A DNA stretch of 64,000 bases, from NCBI GenBank assembly GCA_963702535.1, contig CAVPDG010000015.1:62001-126000 (forward strand). The letters are read 5' to 3'. Positions 1-9,685 of this stretch are shown piece after piece (position 1 is the stretch's first letter; each line of letters begins with the position of its first letter). Under the pieces are notes generated by a model. It saw nothing but the letters and a program-made list of their open reading frames with translations, was not told the DNA's origin and searched no databases. Position numbers and translations under genes: made by a program. Origin of the DNA: CAVPDG01 sp963702535. GTDB taxonomy: Bacteria > Chloroflexota > Anaerolineae > Anaerolineales > UBA4823.

Positions 1-242
1 ACCCAGTTATGCGCCATGCGGTAAAGGTATGCCTGCACGTTTTCGCGCGGTCCTCTGCCGGCTTTTACGGCGTGCAAGAAGCGGCTGAAAGTCTCGGCGA
101 CACATTCTTCGGCAATGTCCTGGTTGCCCAGCAAGCGATAGGCATATCGATATATGCCCGGGCTATGCCGGTCATAAAGCTCAATAATCGCCTCTCTACT
201 CAATGGCTTCGATTCGGTCAGGATGGTGGTTTCGATATTCAT
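1..242 (-). CDS. ECF-type RNA polymerase sigma factor, N-terminal part (cut by window edge)
   Basis: The minus strand reads MNIETTILTESKPLSREAI, then a classic sigma-70 region 2: IELYDRHSPGIYRYAYRLLG, the acidic core-binding stretch around NQDIAEECVAETFSRF, and the YLYRMAHNW helix that melts and reads the -10 element. Only about 80 residues are present; region 4 lies outside the window. The start is the ATG at 242; the longer reading from the ATG at 250 stops after two codons. A TAGAAT hexamer ends 6 bases before this ATG, so the transcript may be leaderless. This is a different protein from the second sigma factor near 37 kb. The family directs RNA polymerase to dedicated promoters; its targets cannot be told from here. 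Confidence 0.88.
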   Translation of the reverse strand, partial: MNIETTILTESKPLSREAIIELYDRHSPGIYRYAYRLLGNQDIAEECVAETFSRFLHAVKAGRGPRENVQAYLYRMAHNW

Positions 243-248
243 TATTCC

Positions 249-254
249 ATTCTA
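249..254 (-). promoter_or_regulatory. Candidate -10 element of the sigma factor gene
   Basis: TAGAAT on the minus strand ends 6 bases before the ATG at 242. No convincing -35 is seen; TTTTGC (271-276) is the best match. If used, the mRNA would begin at or next to the start codon. Confidence 0.35.
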
Positions 255-355
255 TTAGACGTAAATATCAGCAAAATGTGACGGTGGATTGCGGAGGTAT
301 AACGTCTGATTATACGAAATAATCTGCCATGTGGATTAACTCGAATGTTGGCGGT

Positions 356-361
356 TATAAT
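356..361 (+). promoter_or_regulatory. Candidate -10 element for the helicase gene
   Basis: A perfect TATAAT lies 41 bases before the ATG at 403. The -35 region (TGGATT, 332-337) is weak. The rest of the 160-base divergent gap between the sigma factor and helicase genes shows no other clear feature. Confidence 0.35.
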
Positions 362-402
362 CATCTCTTGCATCAGGATGAAACAACCGGCGCATTGAAC
401 CT

Positions 403-2982
403 ATGTCTCTGAACGATCTGCTTGAGAGCTGGCAGTCTGAGCCCACAATCAGCGAGAATATCGTCACCTGGCGGCGTATCCCTGCCCAGGAGCCTGATCT
501 GGTTCCCCTGGCCCGAAGACCTGTCTCCGGCGTTGGTCCCTGCATTGCAGCAGGTAGGTATCCAGGGTTTATTTCGCCACCAGCAGGACGCCTGGCGCGA
601 GATCCAAAATGGGCGCAACCTGGTCATCACGACCGGCACCGCCAGTGGGAAGACGCTGTGTTACAACCTGCCGGTCCTGGATCGCCTCATCCGAGACCGG
701 AACGCGCGCGCTTTGTATCTCTTCCCCACCAAAGCCCTCGCCCAAGACCAGCAGCAGAAAATCAGGGTTCTAGCCGAAGCTCTCCAGCATCAGCCGGAAC
801 TTTCCCAGATATGCAGAAACCGGTTACCTACGCCACGTACGATGGCGACACACCTGCCCACAATCGCGCCGCCATCCGCCAAAACTGCCGTCTGGTGATC
901 AGCAATCCAGATATGCTACACACCGGTATTTTGCCTCACCACACCTTGTGGGTAGATTTCTTTGAAAATTTATGCTATGTTGTCCTGGATGAGGTGCACA
1001 CCTACCGCGGCGTCTTCGGCTCTCACGTTGCCAATGTGATCCGGCGGCTGAAACGCGTCGCCGCGTTTTACGGCGCCCATCCCCGGTTCATCCTCACCTC
1101 GGCAAGCATCGCCAATCCGGGCGAGCTGGCGGAAAAATTGGTCGAAGAGCCCGTCGTTGTCATTGATCAAGACACCGCCGCTCGCGGACCGCGCAATTTC
1201 ATCATTTACAATCCTCCAGTTACCCATCGCGAGTTGGGCATCCGGCGCAGCGCGCTGCAGGAGAGCCTGCGGCTGGTAGACGATCTATTAGCGTATGACG
1301 TCCAGACGATTGTTTTCGCTCGCTCCAGGCGATCTGTCGAGATCATGCTGACCTACCTGAGGCAAAGCCAGGCAGCATCGGGCTTTCAGCCAGCGGCAGG
1401 AGCGGATCAGCCCGCCATCCGCGGCTACCGTTCCGGTTACTTGCCCGGCTTACGCAGGGAGATCGAGGCTGGTTTGCGCCAGCAGGAAGTGCGCGTGGTC
1501 ATCAGCACCAATGCCCTGGAGCTGGGCGTCGACCTGGGTGGTATGGACGCGGCGATTCTGGTAGGCTACCCGGGCACGATTGCCTCCACCTTGCAGCAAT
1601 CTGGGCGTGCCGGCAGGCGAGACCAGGAATCGCTCTCCATACTGGTCGCCTCCGCCGACCCACTGGACCAATTCCTGGCACGCCATCCGGAGTACTTCTT
1701 CGCCCGGTCGCCTGAGCAGGCGCTCATTGATCCCGATAATCTATTGATCGTTCTCAACCATATCCGATGCGCAGCCTTTGAGCTTCCCTTTCAGAGCGGA
1801 GAATCCTTCGGCGCTTATCCGGCGGGGCAGGTGCAAGAGATCCTGGATTATCTTGTCTCAGAAAATGTATTGCACGAATCCCGTAAGCAGTATTTCTGGA
1901 TGGCAGACCAGTATCCCGCCCAAAATGTCTCTTTGCGCAGCGCTTCTGCAGCCAATGTCATTTTGCAAGTCGAGGATGGCGAGCAGACGATCACATTGGG
2001 GCATGTCGATATGGGCAGCGCGCCCTGGATCGTGCATCCCGGCGCGATCTACCTGCATGAAGGGCAGACCTATCGCGTCGCTGCTTTAGATCTCGAGAAT
2101 CATGTGTCTGTGCTCTCTCCCATCCAATTGGACTATTACACCGAGCCTCGCCGCGAGACGAGCGTTGAGCTCGTTGAGACACGCGCTGTATCCGAGGTTT
2201 CCGGGGGGCAAAGAGCGCACGGTGAGGTGAAAGTCACCACCCAGGTCGTCGGTTACCAGAAGATCCACTGGTACACGCAGGAAAGGCTGGGGCTGGAGGA
2301 GCTGGCGCTCCCCCCATCCGAGCTGGTGACCAGCGCCTACTGGATTGCCATCAGCCCAGATACCGTTTCACAGTTCCGCGATGCAAATTTGTGGACGAAT
2401 GACCCCAACCAGTACGGCGCCGATTGGAAGTACATCACGGAGCGCACGCGCGCCCGCGATAACTACCTCTGCCAGAATTGTGGCGCTCCTGAAAGCGATC
2501 GTGCGCACGATGTTCATCACAAAGCTCCCTTCCGCTCATTTCGCGATGAGCATGGAAAGCTGGATCTGGAGCGGGCAAATCAGCCAGACAATTTGATCAC
2601 CCTCTGCCACAACTGCCATCGCCGCGCCGAGGCGGCAGTGCGCATCCGTAGCGGGCTTGCCGGGCTTTCCTATGTGTTGAGCCACCTGGCGCCACTTTAC
2701 CTGATGTGTGACCCGCGCGACATCGGTGTTCACGCCGATCCTCGCGCCGCATTTGCCGCGGGTCAGCCTGGGGTGCTGCTTTTCGAGTGTGCTCCAGCCG
2801 GAATCGGCTTCAGTCAACGCCTATACGAAATTCACGGCGAGCTGATCGCCCAGGCGCGCAGCCTGGTGCTGGAATGCTCCTGTGAGGATGGCTGCCCATC
2901 TTGCGTGGGTCCTGGTGGAGAAGCCGGTGTTGGCGGCAAAGCCGAAGCCCTTGCCCTTCTCAATGCCCTGGCAGGTGTGTAA
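403..2982 (+). CDS. mrfA: MrfA-like DEAD/DEAH helicase with an inserted HNH nuclease domain (two frameshifts)
   Basis: Superfamily 2 helicase of the MrfA (YprA) type, which in Bacillus subtilis works with MrfB in repair of mitomycin damage. Visible motifs: Walker A TTGTASGKT near 630-655, DEVH near 988-999, SAS (TSASIA) near 1096, VISTNALELGVDLGG near 1495-1540, and QSGRAGR near 1597-1617. The C-terminal MZB zinc cluster is ECSCEDGCPSC near 2872-2905. Between the helicase core and this cluster is an HNH domain (about 2430-2630) with CQNC, a DVHH pair, NLITLC and CHNCH; the standard family lacks it. The first part reads MSLNDLLESWQ in one frame, moves to the next frame near 495-505 and returns near 800, so the Walker A segment is out of frame with both ends. 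mrfB follows 36 bases downstream. Confidence 0.85.
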   Translation: MSLNDLLESWQSEPTISENIVTWRRIPAQEPDLVPLARRPVSGVGPCIAAGRYPGFISPPAGRLARDPKWAQPGHHDRHRQWEDAVLQPAGPGSPHPRPERARFVSLPHQSPRPRPAAENQGSSRSSPASAGTFPDMQKPVTYATYDGDTPAHNRAAIRQNCRLVISNPDMLHTGILPHHTLWVDFFENLCYVVLDEVHTYRGVFGSHVANVIRRLKRVAAFYGAHPRFILTSASIANPGELAEKLVEEPVVVIDQDTAARGPRNFIIYNPPVTHRELGIRRSALQESLRLVDDLLAYDVQTIVFARSRRSVEIMLTYLRQSQAASGFQPAAGADQPAIRGYRSGYLPGLRREIEAGLRQQEVRVVISTNALELGVDLGGMDAAILVGYPGTIASTLQQSGRAGRRDQESLSILVASADPLDQFLARHPEYFFARSPEQALIDPDNLLIVLNHIRCAAFELPFQSGESFGAYPAGQVQEILDYLVSENVLHESRKQYFWMADQYPAQNVSLRSASAANVILQVEDGEQTITLGHVDMGSAPWIVHPGAIYLHEGQTYRVAALDLENHVSVLSPIQLDYYTEPRRETSVELVETRAVSEVSGGQRAHGEVKVTTQVVGYQKIHWYTQERLGLEELALPPSELVTSAYWIAISPDTVSQFRDANLWTNDPNQYGADWKYITERTRARDNYLCQNCGAPESDRAHDVHHKAPFRSFRDEHGKLDLERANQPDNLITLCHNCHRRAEAAVRIRSGLAGLSYVLSHLAPLYLMCDPRDIGVHADPRAAFAAGQPGVLLFECAPAGIGFSQRLYEIHGELIAQARSLVLECSCEDGCPSCVGPGGEAGVGGKAEALALLNALAGV

Positions 2983-3018
2983 ATGCTCCCCTTTACCGGT
3001 ATCGTCTAAAGGTTTGCC

Positions 3019-4276
3019 ATGCCATCCCTCTCGGATAAGCTCAAGTCGCTCGGCGTTCACGTCGGTCCCGGTGAGATCACCCCTCCGCCGCCAAAGAAGC
3101 AGGCTTTGCTCGACGAAGTCCTCGGCGGTAGCCTGGAGCAAACCGCGCATGGCGAGGTTTACCTGATCCAATCGCTCTATCCACCGCATTTCCAGGTTGG
3201 GCAGAAAAGCTTGCTCGCCTCGCCAGCCCTGGCGCTCCTGGCAGCCTGGTCGGGCGAACCACGCATCAAGGATTACAACCTGGAATCCTTCGCGTTTCTG
3301 GATACAGAGACTACCGGGCTTTTTGGCGGGACTGGCACCTACACTTTTCTGATCGGCGTCGGTCGCTTCGTTGCCGAACAGTTCGTGCTTACCCAATTCT
3401 TCATGCGTGACCCTTCGGATGAGCCGGCGATCTTGATCGCGCTAGAAGAGCTGCTCAGCTCGTGCCAGTCGCTGGTTACCTTCAACGGCAAAGCCTTCGA
3501 TCTGCCCTTGCTGAAAACGCGCTTCATCACCCGCGGCTGGCGCAATCCCCTGGCTGATTTCGCCCACCTCGACCTCCTACACCTGGCGCGTCGTTTGTGG
3601 AAAGATCGCTTGCCCAGCCGCACCCTGGGCAACCTGGAAGTTCAGATTTTAGGCGTCAGGCGCACCGCTGAAGATATTCCCGGCTGGATGATCCCCGAGA
3701 TATATTTTGAATACCTGCGCAGCGGCGATCCCCAACCCCTGAAGAATGTGATCTACCACAACGCCATGGATGTCCTTTCACTGGCTTCCCTCTTCGTGCA
3801 TTCTTCCTGGCTCCTGGCGGATCCCCTGGATGGCAAAGTTCAGGAAGGCAGCGATCTGATCGCCATGGCGAAATTGTTCGAGAACCTCGGCGACCTGGAT
3901 ATGGCAATCGAGCTCTATCGCCGGGGCATCGAGAGCAACGCCCCAGAAGAAGCTCTGGTCGTTGCCTTATCCCGGTTAGCATCCATCCATAAGCGTCGCG
4001 GCAATTTTGAGCAAGCAGAGCTCTTCTGGCAGGCTGCCGCCTCCCATAACGAAATATCTGCCTTCGTCGAGCTGGCGAAATATTATGAGCATCATGTCCA
4101 GGATTACGACCAGGCATTAAAAATGGACATCGTCGGCCCTGATGCTGGTCCGCTCCCCGCGCGCCAAACCATCTCTTGGAATGCTGTGGGAGCAGGAGTT
4201 AATTCACCGCCTGGAGCGCATATCTAAAAAACTCAAGGCTTCAGCCAGGCGGTCGCAACACAATGAGCATGACTGA
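3019..4276 (+). CDS. mrfB: MrfB-like RNase H-fold exonuclease with C-terminal TPR-like region (one frameshift)
   Basis: DnaQ-like 3'-5' exonuclease fold of the YprB/MrfB family, the usual partner of MrfA. Acidic active-site motifs are FLDTETTGL (about 3296-3322), TFNGKAFDLPLL (about 3478) and HNAMDVLSL (about 3761). The last 130 residues form helical TPR-like repeats (DLDMAIELYRRGIE; NFEQAELFWQAA). In the raw frame the protein leaves its proper track at a run of five A (about 4119-4123). Removing one A restores ALKWTSSALMLVRSP and a basic tail ending at a TGA at 4274-4276. That tail overlaps the start of the next gene by 14 bases, so the two are probably translationally coupled. Start ATG 3019. 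Confidence 0.85.
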
Positions 4277-5537
4277 GCCCGAAGTCAGCCATAATCTGAA
4301 ACACAATGTGTTCGTCAACATCATGGACGGCGCGTTCTTCGGATTCGCCCTGGGTTTTGCCTCCTTCGTCACCACAATTCCTTTGTTTGTTGCCACGATG
4401 ACCGAGAGCGCCCTGTTGATCGGCTTGATCCCTGCCATTCATAATATCGGCTGGCAGCTCCCCCAGCTCGCAACGTCATACAGCGTTTCCCGGCAGCCCT
4501 TGTACAAATCGATGGTGATGAAGCTCACCGTTTTCGAGCGCCTGCCATTCCTGCTCCTGGCGATTGTCGCCTGGTTTATCCCGGTCATCGGTCCGAAAGC
4601 CGCGCTGGTCATCACCTACTTGTTGTTGATCATGCAGGGGCTCGGCGCCGGCTTTACAGCTACCGGCTGGCAGAGCATGATCGGCAAAATCATTCCCTCC
4701 AACCTGCGAGGTTCATTCTACGGCTTTCAATCTGCCGCTGCGAACCTGCTCGCCAGTGTTTCCGCCGTCCTGGCTGGGCTGGTGCTCGTGCGCATGGAGA
4801 CGCCCGAGGATTTCACGCTGATCTTCATCTTTGCCAGTTTGTCCATGGTGGTTTCCTACTTCTTCCTGGCAGCCACCCGGGAAAAATCCAGCCAGGAGAA
4901 TGTCTCCACCGACAGTCAACAAGAATTCTGGCAGAAAACCCGCGCCATCCTGCGCCAGAACCGGGATTTTCGCTGGTTCCTGGTCACCCGAGTGCTCGGC
5001 AATTTCGGCTTGATGGCTTTCGCTTTCTATACCGTTTACGCAGTCAAGTCCCTGGGGGTCAGCGAGGTGACGATCGGCTTGATGACCAGCGTCTACATGG
5101 GCACCCAGATCATTGCCAATCCGATCATGGGTTGGCTGGGAGACCGGTGGAGCCACCGCCGCATGATGAGCATCGGCATGGTTTCCGCTGCTGCCAGCGC
5201 CCTCATTGCCATGTGGGCGCCAAATCCCGGCTGGTTCTTCCTGGTATATATCCTGGCGGGGATTGGCAATGTCGCTTTCTGGACCGTGGGTCTTGCCATG
5301 GTGCTTCTGTTTGGAAGTTCCAGCGAAAAGCCGGCATACATCGGGCTGGCAAACACGCTTGTTGCTCCGGCAACGATCATCGCTCCATTATTTGCAGGGC
5401 TACTGGTGGACATCAGCGGCTACTCCACCGCCTTCCTTGCGTCAGCCATCGGGGCGATTCTGTCTGCAATCGCACTCCTAACCCTGGTTAAAGACCCCCA
5501 GCAAATGACCGCTCCACCGCCGCTATCCAAATCTTGA
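4263..5537 (+). CDS. MFS transporter
   Basis: A 424-residue protein with about twelve hydrophobic segments and no frameshift. The conserved loop between helices 2 and 3 is poorly matched, but the central loop after helix 6 (KSSQENVSTDSQQEFWQKTR) and the helix 8-9 loop GWLGDRWSHRRMMSIG (GxxxDRxxRR-like) are typical of the major facilitator superfamily. It acts in the inner membrane as a proton-driven exporter or importer; the substrate cannot be read from sequence. It overlaps the true 3' end of mrfB and is followed closely by the creatininase-family gene, so it may be cotranscribed with both. Confidence 0.85.
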   Translation: MSMTEPEVSHNLKHNVFVNIMDGAFFGFALGFASFVTTIPLFVATMTESALLIGLIPAIHNIGWQLPQLATSYSVSRQPLYKSMVMKLTVFERLPFLLLAIVAWFIPVIGPKAALVITYLLLIMQGLGAGFTATGWQSMIGKIIPSNLRGSFYGFQSAAANLLASVSAVLAGLVLVRMETPEDFTLIFIFASLSMVVSYFFLAATREKSSQENVSTDSQQEFWQKTRAILRQNRDFRWFLVTRVLGNFGLMAFAFYTVYAVKSLGVSEVTIGLMTSVYMGTQIIANPIMGWLGDRWSHRRMMSIGMVSAAASALIAMWAPNPGWFFLVYILAGIGNVAFWTVGLAMVLLFGSSSEKPAYIGLANTLVAPATIIAPLFAGLLVDISGYSTAFLASAIGAILSAIALLTLVKDPQQMTAPPPLSKS

Positions 5538-5590
5538 GCCCAGAGCCAACCTGTAGATATGCGGGAATTCCTTCGAAGAGGTTACCTGCC

Positions 5591-6733
5591 ATGACCCAGA
5601 CACTTGCCTACGCCGAATTAACCTGGCCCGAAGTCGCTGCCCTGCCCCGTGATGTGCCGCTGGTGATCCCTTTGGGCAGCGGCTACAATCTCCATCGCCT
5701 GTCAGAATGCTTTGGCAACCCGGAGAGGATCGTCCTCCTCCCCGAAATCCCCTACGGCTGGAGAGGCAGTGGCTTGGCCGTCCCGGAAGCTGTTTTGCAG
5801 CGGCTCCTGCTGAATTTGTTGGATAGCCTGCAAGAGGACGGCTTCTCCAATGTGCGTTGCCTCACCCCGCAAGACCTGGGGCTGGACCTGGGAAGCAGGA
5901 AGATCGCCCTTCCGCACACGTCCCAGCGCCGTCCGTTGCAATTCCTCCCCGCTGCTGAGGACATTCAAAAAGTGGTATTGATCCCGGTGGGTCATACCGA
6001 GCAGCACGGCTACCACCTGCCGCTCTCCACCGATACGGACATTATCGGAGCGATTGCCAGTGGAGTCACATGCCAAATGCCATCTTTAGCGTGCACCCTA
6101 CCTGCCTGGCAGTATGGGGTAAGCACCCACCGCCAGGCTTTCGCCGGCACCCTGAACGCCGGCGGGCGAGCCTTTGAGGATTTCTGGGTCGCTGTCGTAG
6201 ATAACCTGGTATCGCGCGGCTTCAATCGCATGTACCTGCTCAGCGGTCACGGCGGTAACTGCTCGTTCCTGCAAAATGTCGTCAAGTACTCGGGCGAGCG
6301 CCACCGCAGGATTTTCTGCGCAACAGCCTGGCTCTATCTCTCGGATGCACAAGGCTCCGCAGCCCTGGAGCGCTACCGCCAATCTGCCATTGGCGGCATG
6401 GGACACGCCTGCGAGCTGGAAACATCCCTCATCCTCCATCTCCGTCCCGAGCTGGTACACATGGACAGGGTGGTAGACGAGACGAGCTACATCTCCACAC
6501 CGAATTATTATATGGATTGGAATGAGGGTGGGGCTTTGATTGCCAACCCGCCCTGGGATGATGATACCCGCACCGGCGCTTACGGTGCTGGCAGCCTGGG
6601 TACACCTGAAAAAGGCAAGATATGGCTGGAAGCTGCGATCCAGGAAAAATCTGCCCATGTCTTGGAGATCCACGAGCAGCATGCCCGGCGAGAGGCGCAG
6701 CGCGACGCCGGGTACGGTTTGTGGGGCGGGTGA
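5591..6733 (+). CDS. Creatininase-family amidohydrolase
   Basis: Cyclic amide hydrolase fold of the creatininase/MftE superfamily, 380 residues. The metal-binding motif VGHTEQHGYHLPLSTDTDI (about residues 136-154) supplies Glu, His and Asp ligands. A second region, YLLSGHGGNCS, and MGHACELETS carry the remaining His and Glu ligands. The N-terminal 120 residues (LVIPLGSGYNLHRL) look like a degenerate extra half and make the protein longer than the usual 240-270 residues. The ATG at 5591 is preferred over the upstream in-frame codon at 5534 because GAAGAGG precedes it by about ten bases. The substrate is unknown; nothing nearby suggests creatinine use, and no mycofactocin peptide gene is seen. 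Confidence 0.8.
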   Translation: MTQTLAYAELTWPEVAALPRDVPLVIPLGSGYNLHRLSECFGNPERIVLLPEIPYGWRGSGLAVPEAVLQRLLLNLLDSLQEDGFSNVRCLTPQDLGLDLGSRKIALPHTSQRRPLQFLPAAEDIQKVVLIPVGHTEQHGYHLPLSTDTDIIGAIASGVTCQMPSLACTLPAWQYGVSTHRQAFAGTLNAGGRAFEDFWVAVVDNLVSRGFNRMYLLSGHGGNCSFLQNVVKYSGERHRRIFCATAWLYLSDAQGSAALERYRQSAIGGMGHACELETSLILHLRPELVHMDRVVDETSYISTPNYYMDWNEGGALIANPPWDDDTRTGAYGAGSLGTPEKGKIWLEAAIQEKSAHVLEIHEQHARREAQRDAGYGLWGG

Positions 6734-6747
6734 TCTGACCCGGCGTC
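6704..6747. repeat. Inverted repeat over the creatininase stop codon
   Basis: GACGCCGGGT (6704-6713) is exactly complementary to ACCCGGCGTC (6738-6747). It sits at the convergent end of the creatininase and C45 genes. It could act as a hairpin for 3' end formation, but there is no U-rich tract. Confidence 0.35.
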
Positions 6748-6768
6748 ACAAGCCCTGGCTCAGCAGTC

Positions 6769-7870
6769 TTACGGTTCCAGGTAGTAAATATTATAGTTAT
6801 TGCTGCAGGGATTGCCCCACACGAAATGCATGGCTTTGGCGGTCAGGTCGATCACCAGGGCGTTGATTGTTTTTTGCCGGTCTAGCGGCACCAACCCGTC
6901 TTCCAGGTGATCGCAGATCGAATTGGGGTAGTTGATGTGGTCTCGCTGGATAGCTTCCAGCGATTTGACCGTGTGCTTTACTTCCTGGCGCAGCAGTCGC
7001 AGGGCGCGGAAATACCTCACCCGGGTGTTGATCAGCTCATCCGGCTCATATTCGATGGTTTGCAAATTGGTATCGAGGTAGAAATTGGTATGAGCGATAT
7101 ATCCTTCATGCCCGTAAAGGATCGCGAACCGCCGCGCGGAGACTTCCACGTTATAGAGCTCGCCGCTTTCATGCGCCAGTAGATGGTTATACCCCGCCGC
7201 CCTGTGCGGCACCAGCGGTCCGGCTGATCGCCTCACCGATCGTTGGTGCTGCCAGCACGGCTCGAGACACGAATATTCTGGGGATGCCGATCCTGCTGTC
7301 AGTTGGATATACGGTATCGCAGCACTGCGCCAGTCCGGCAGAATTGAAACCGACATTGGGCAATAAACCCCCATACGTCATCGCCAGGAAGGCTGGCTCG
7401 TCATCCGGTTCGGCATGGATGAGGTAGACATCCGCCTCATCATCGGGGATCCAATCCTCGTTGTGGGCGATGAGCACGTGCCCATCGGCAGTGCGCTGGT
7501 CGTTCACCGCCATGCTGGTGCACTTGGTCAGGTGCAGGGCGTCCATAGTAACGCCTTCCATCGCATTCAGCACGATCAAATCATCCAGGGAGACCTGCGC
7601 CCCTTCCGAGATGCCCACCAGCTCATCCAGGTATTGCGGGTACCTCTCCTGGACGTAAGGGATATACTTGCGCGCCTGGATCTGCGCCCCGTCCCAGGTC
7701 AGCTCCAGCGTCTCGTAAGACTCTGTAATCAGGCTGCGCGCTGTCTCGATACTCCGTCGCACCTGGGTAGTGCAGGCTTCACCGATTTGGCGCCCCATCT
7801 CACGATGGCTACCGCCGATCTTAATCAGCGGCGGTGGATCAAGATGAACCTCATTTAGTCCATTATCCAT
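6769..7870 (-). CDS. C45-family autoproteolytic acyltransferase/hydrolase (one frameshift)
   Basis: Ntn-hydrolase of the acyl-CoA:6-aminopenicillanate acyltransferase (peptidase C45) family. The likely nucleophile after self-cleavage is the Cys in KCTSMAV (about residue 116); downstream come LIAHNEDW (oxyanion/Asn region) and NSAGLAQCCDTVYPT. The raw reading frame breaks near 7195-7210; the C-terminal third continues in another frame (GYNHLLAHESGELYNVE to the stop near 6769) and completes a family-size protein of about 365 residues. The ATG at 7870 overlaps the end of the preceding WecA-CapD gene by 8 bases, so it is the last gene of that operon. Substrates of such bacterial homologues are mostly unknown; an amide or peptide bond is expected. 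Confidence 0.8.
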
Positions 7871-9685
7871 TTGGATGCTCCATCAGCTCGAATTCCAGCT
7901 TTAAATTCCTCACCCATCGCCCGTGTTCATTACAGACTTCAACCAGCCTCTCAACGGCTTCATCGGTTAGTCCCGGATCACGGGTAAGCAAAATACCATC
8001 GACATGTTTCCGCTCAATAATTTCCCCAATCTGAGATAGATCGCCCAAAATGGATACGCCGTGGATCTGCCTGCCTGAATTATACGCGTTGCTGTCCAGG
8101 AAGCCCACAGGACGGTAGCCGATGCTGGGGTTCATCAGCAGCCAGCGTACAGCCATCTCTCCCGCATCTCCCGCGCCGATGATCAGGATGCGCTCCTCCT
8201 GCGAGCGCGCCCGCCGCCCATACGCCATGTCGAGGATTTTGAATGAGGATCGTGACGCAGCCAGCAAGACAAATAGTGACAATCCGAACCAGATCACCAG
8301 TCCACGCGGGTAAGCTTCGTGCGGGAGGATCAGGTAGATCGCAGCCGCTACGCTGAGCGCTCCACCAAAAGCTGCCTTGCCGTACCCCAGCAAGTCGTCA
8401 ATACCCACGTAACGCCAGAACTCCCCGGTACACGCCGAAGTAAAAGAAAGAGAGATAGCTGCCCAGGTATGCCACCGGCAGGGCGGTCAGAAAAAGCTGC
8501 AGGTCGGCCTCGCTGAGAGCGGTGCCATTCGTCAGCAAGAATGCCAGGTAAAAAGCCAGCCCGATCAAGAAGAAATCCAGCAGGATCTCTAGCAGGCGTC
8601 TCCGGTATGTAAGCTCAACAATCAGCCTGGAGAATGCTCCCCCGCCAGAAGGTGTGGGGCTCGACACAACTTTCAATCTACCCAGGTAAGCCACCAGCAA
8701 AGCCAAAACGATGACCAGCGCAGGCACCAGGATCAGGCTCAGCCAGTAATCCACCGTTTCAATAGCAATTGCCGCCAGCCCAGAGGCAATGGCTACGGCG
8801 TAGAGCGCCAGCAGCGTCTGGCGCTCTGACAATCCGAAAGGCGATCAGGCGGTGAGAGGTATGGTCGCGCCCGCCCATCACCGGCGATTGGCCCCGCAAG
8901 AGCCTGGTAAGCGTTACCAACGTAGTATCCAGGATGGGCAACAAAAACAGAAGCGTGGGTACACCGGTAATGGCGAACACATTGGAGGCTTGCGGCTGGC
9001 GGGCAATCGCCAGCACCGCCAGCGTAAAACCGAGGAACAGGCTGCCACTGTCACCCATGAAGATTGAAGCGGGTGGAAAATTATAGAACAAGAAACCGAG
9101 CAAGCTGCCCGCCAGGGCAATGGCGATGACCAACAAGCTCCAATCGTTGGATTGCCAGAAAAAGTAGATCAAAAAACCAGCGGTTATCAAGGATATACCC
9201 GCCGCCAGCCCATCCATATTATCCAGCAGGTTGATGGCGTTGGTGATCCCAACGATCCACAAGAAAGTCAGGAGCAGGTTCGGGAGCTGAGCGATGATAG
9301 CATTATCGATCTTCGGCGTGAAGAAGTTTGTGGAATAGCCAAATAGGACCACCACCGCGGCTGCAATGATCTGACCGATCAGCTTGGCAGGGGGAGATAG
9401 CTTGCGAATATCATCATACAACCCCAGGCAAAAGATGATGCAGGACCCCGCCAATAATCCGATATGCGACCAGTTGAGCTGCCTGTTCCAGGTGTAGGCG
9501 AGAAGCAGGCTGGCGATGAAAGCAAAAAAAATGCCCACCCCACCCAGCAACGGGGTCGGCATTTGATGCCAGCGATCTGCTCTCGGTTGGGCGACAATCC
9601 CGCGCTTGATCCCCACCCACCGCGCCGCTCGGACGAGGATCAAGCTGAGGATCAGAGCAGAGATGAAAACGATGCCTGCAATCAT
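7863..9685 (-). CDS. WecA/MraY-like sugar-phosphate transferase fused to a CapD-type membrane and NAD-binding region (two frameshifts)
   Basis: The N-terminal 290 residues are a polyprenyl-phosphate sugar-1-phosphate transferase with many helices: YDDIRKLSP, NLLDNMDGLAAG, MGDSGSLFLGF and the terminal GRDHTSHRL. After a frame change near 8835 (deleting one T gives SHRLIAFGLSERQ) come more helices (LSERQTLLALYAV, FLIGLAFYLAFLL) and the sequence FFYFGVYRGV. A second change near 8415 (one extra C) restores YRGVWRYVGIDDLLGY, a hallmark of CapD/WbpM-type proteins. It ends in a Rossmann CoA-binding domain (ILIIGAGDAGEMAVRWLL) but lacks the catalytic epimerase half. The ATG at 9685 overlaps the preceding stop (TGATG). 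Likely role: starting lipid-linked glycan assembly at the inner membrane. Confidence 0.82.

Noticed and set aside
9..281. Plus-strand open frame of 90 codons at the window start
   Set aside because: It is antisense to the sigma factor N terminus, whose region 2 motifs are clear on the minus strand.
5591..6733. Mycofactocin or PQQ biosynthesis based on the creatininase-family gene and PqqD
   Set aside because: The creatininase homologue is 26 kb from PqqD and no mftA/pqqA-type peptide or radical SAM enzyme is present.
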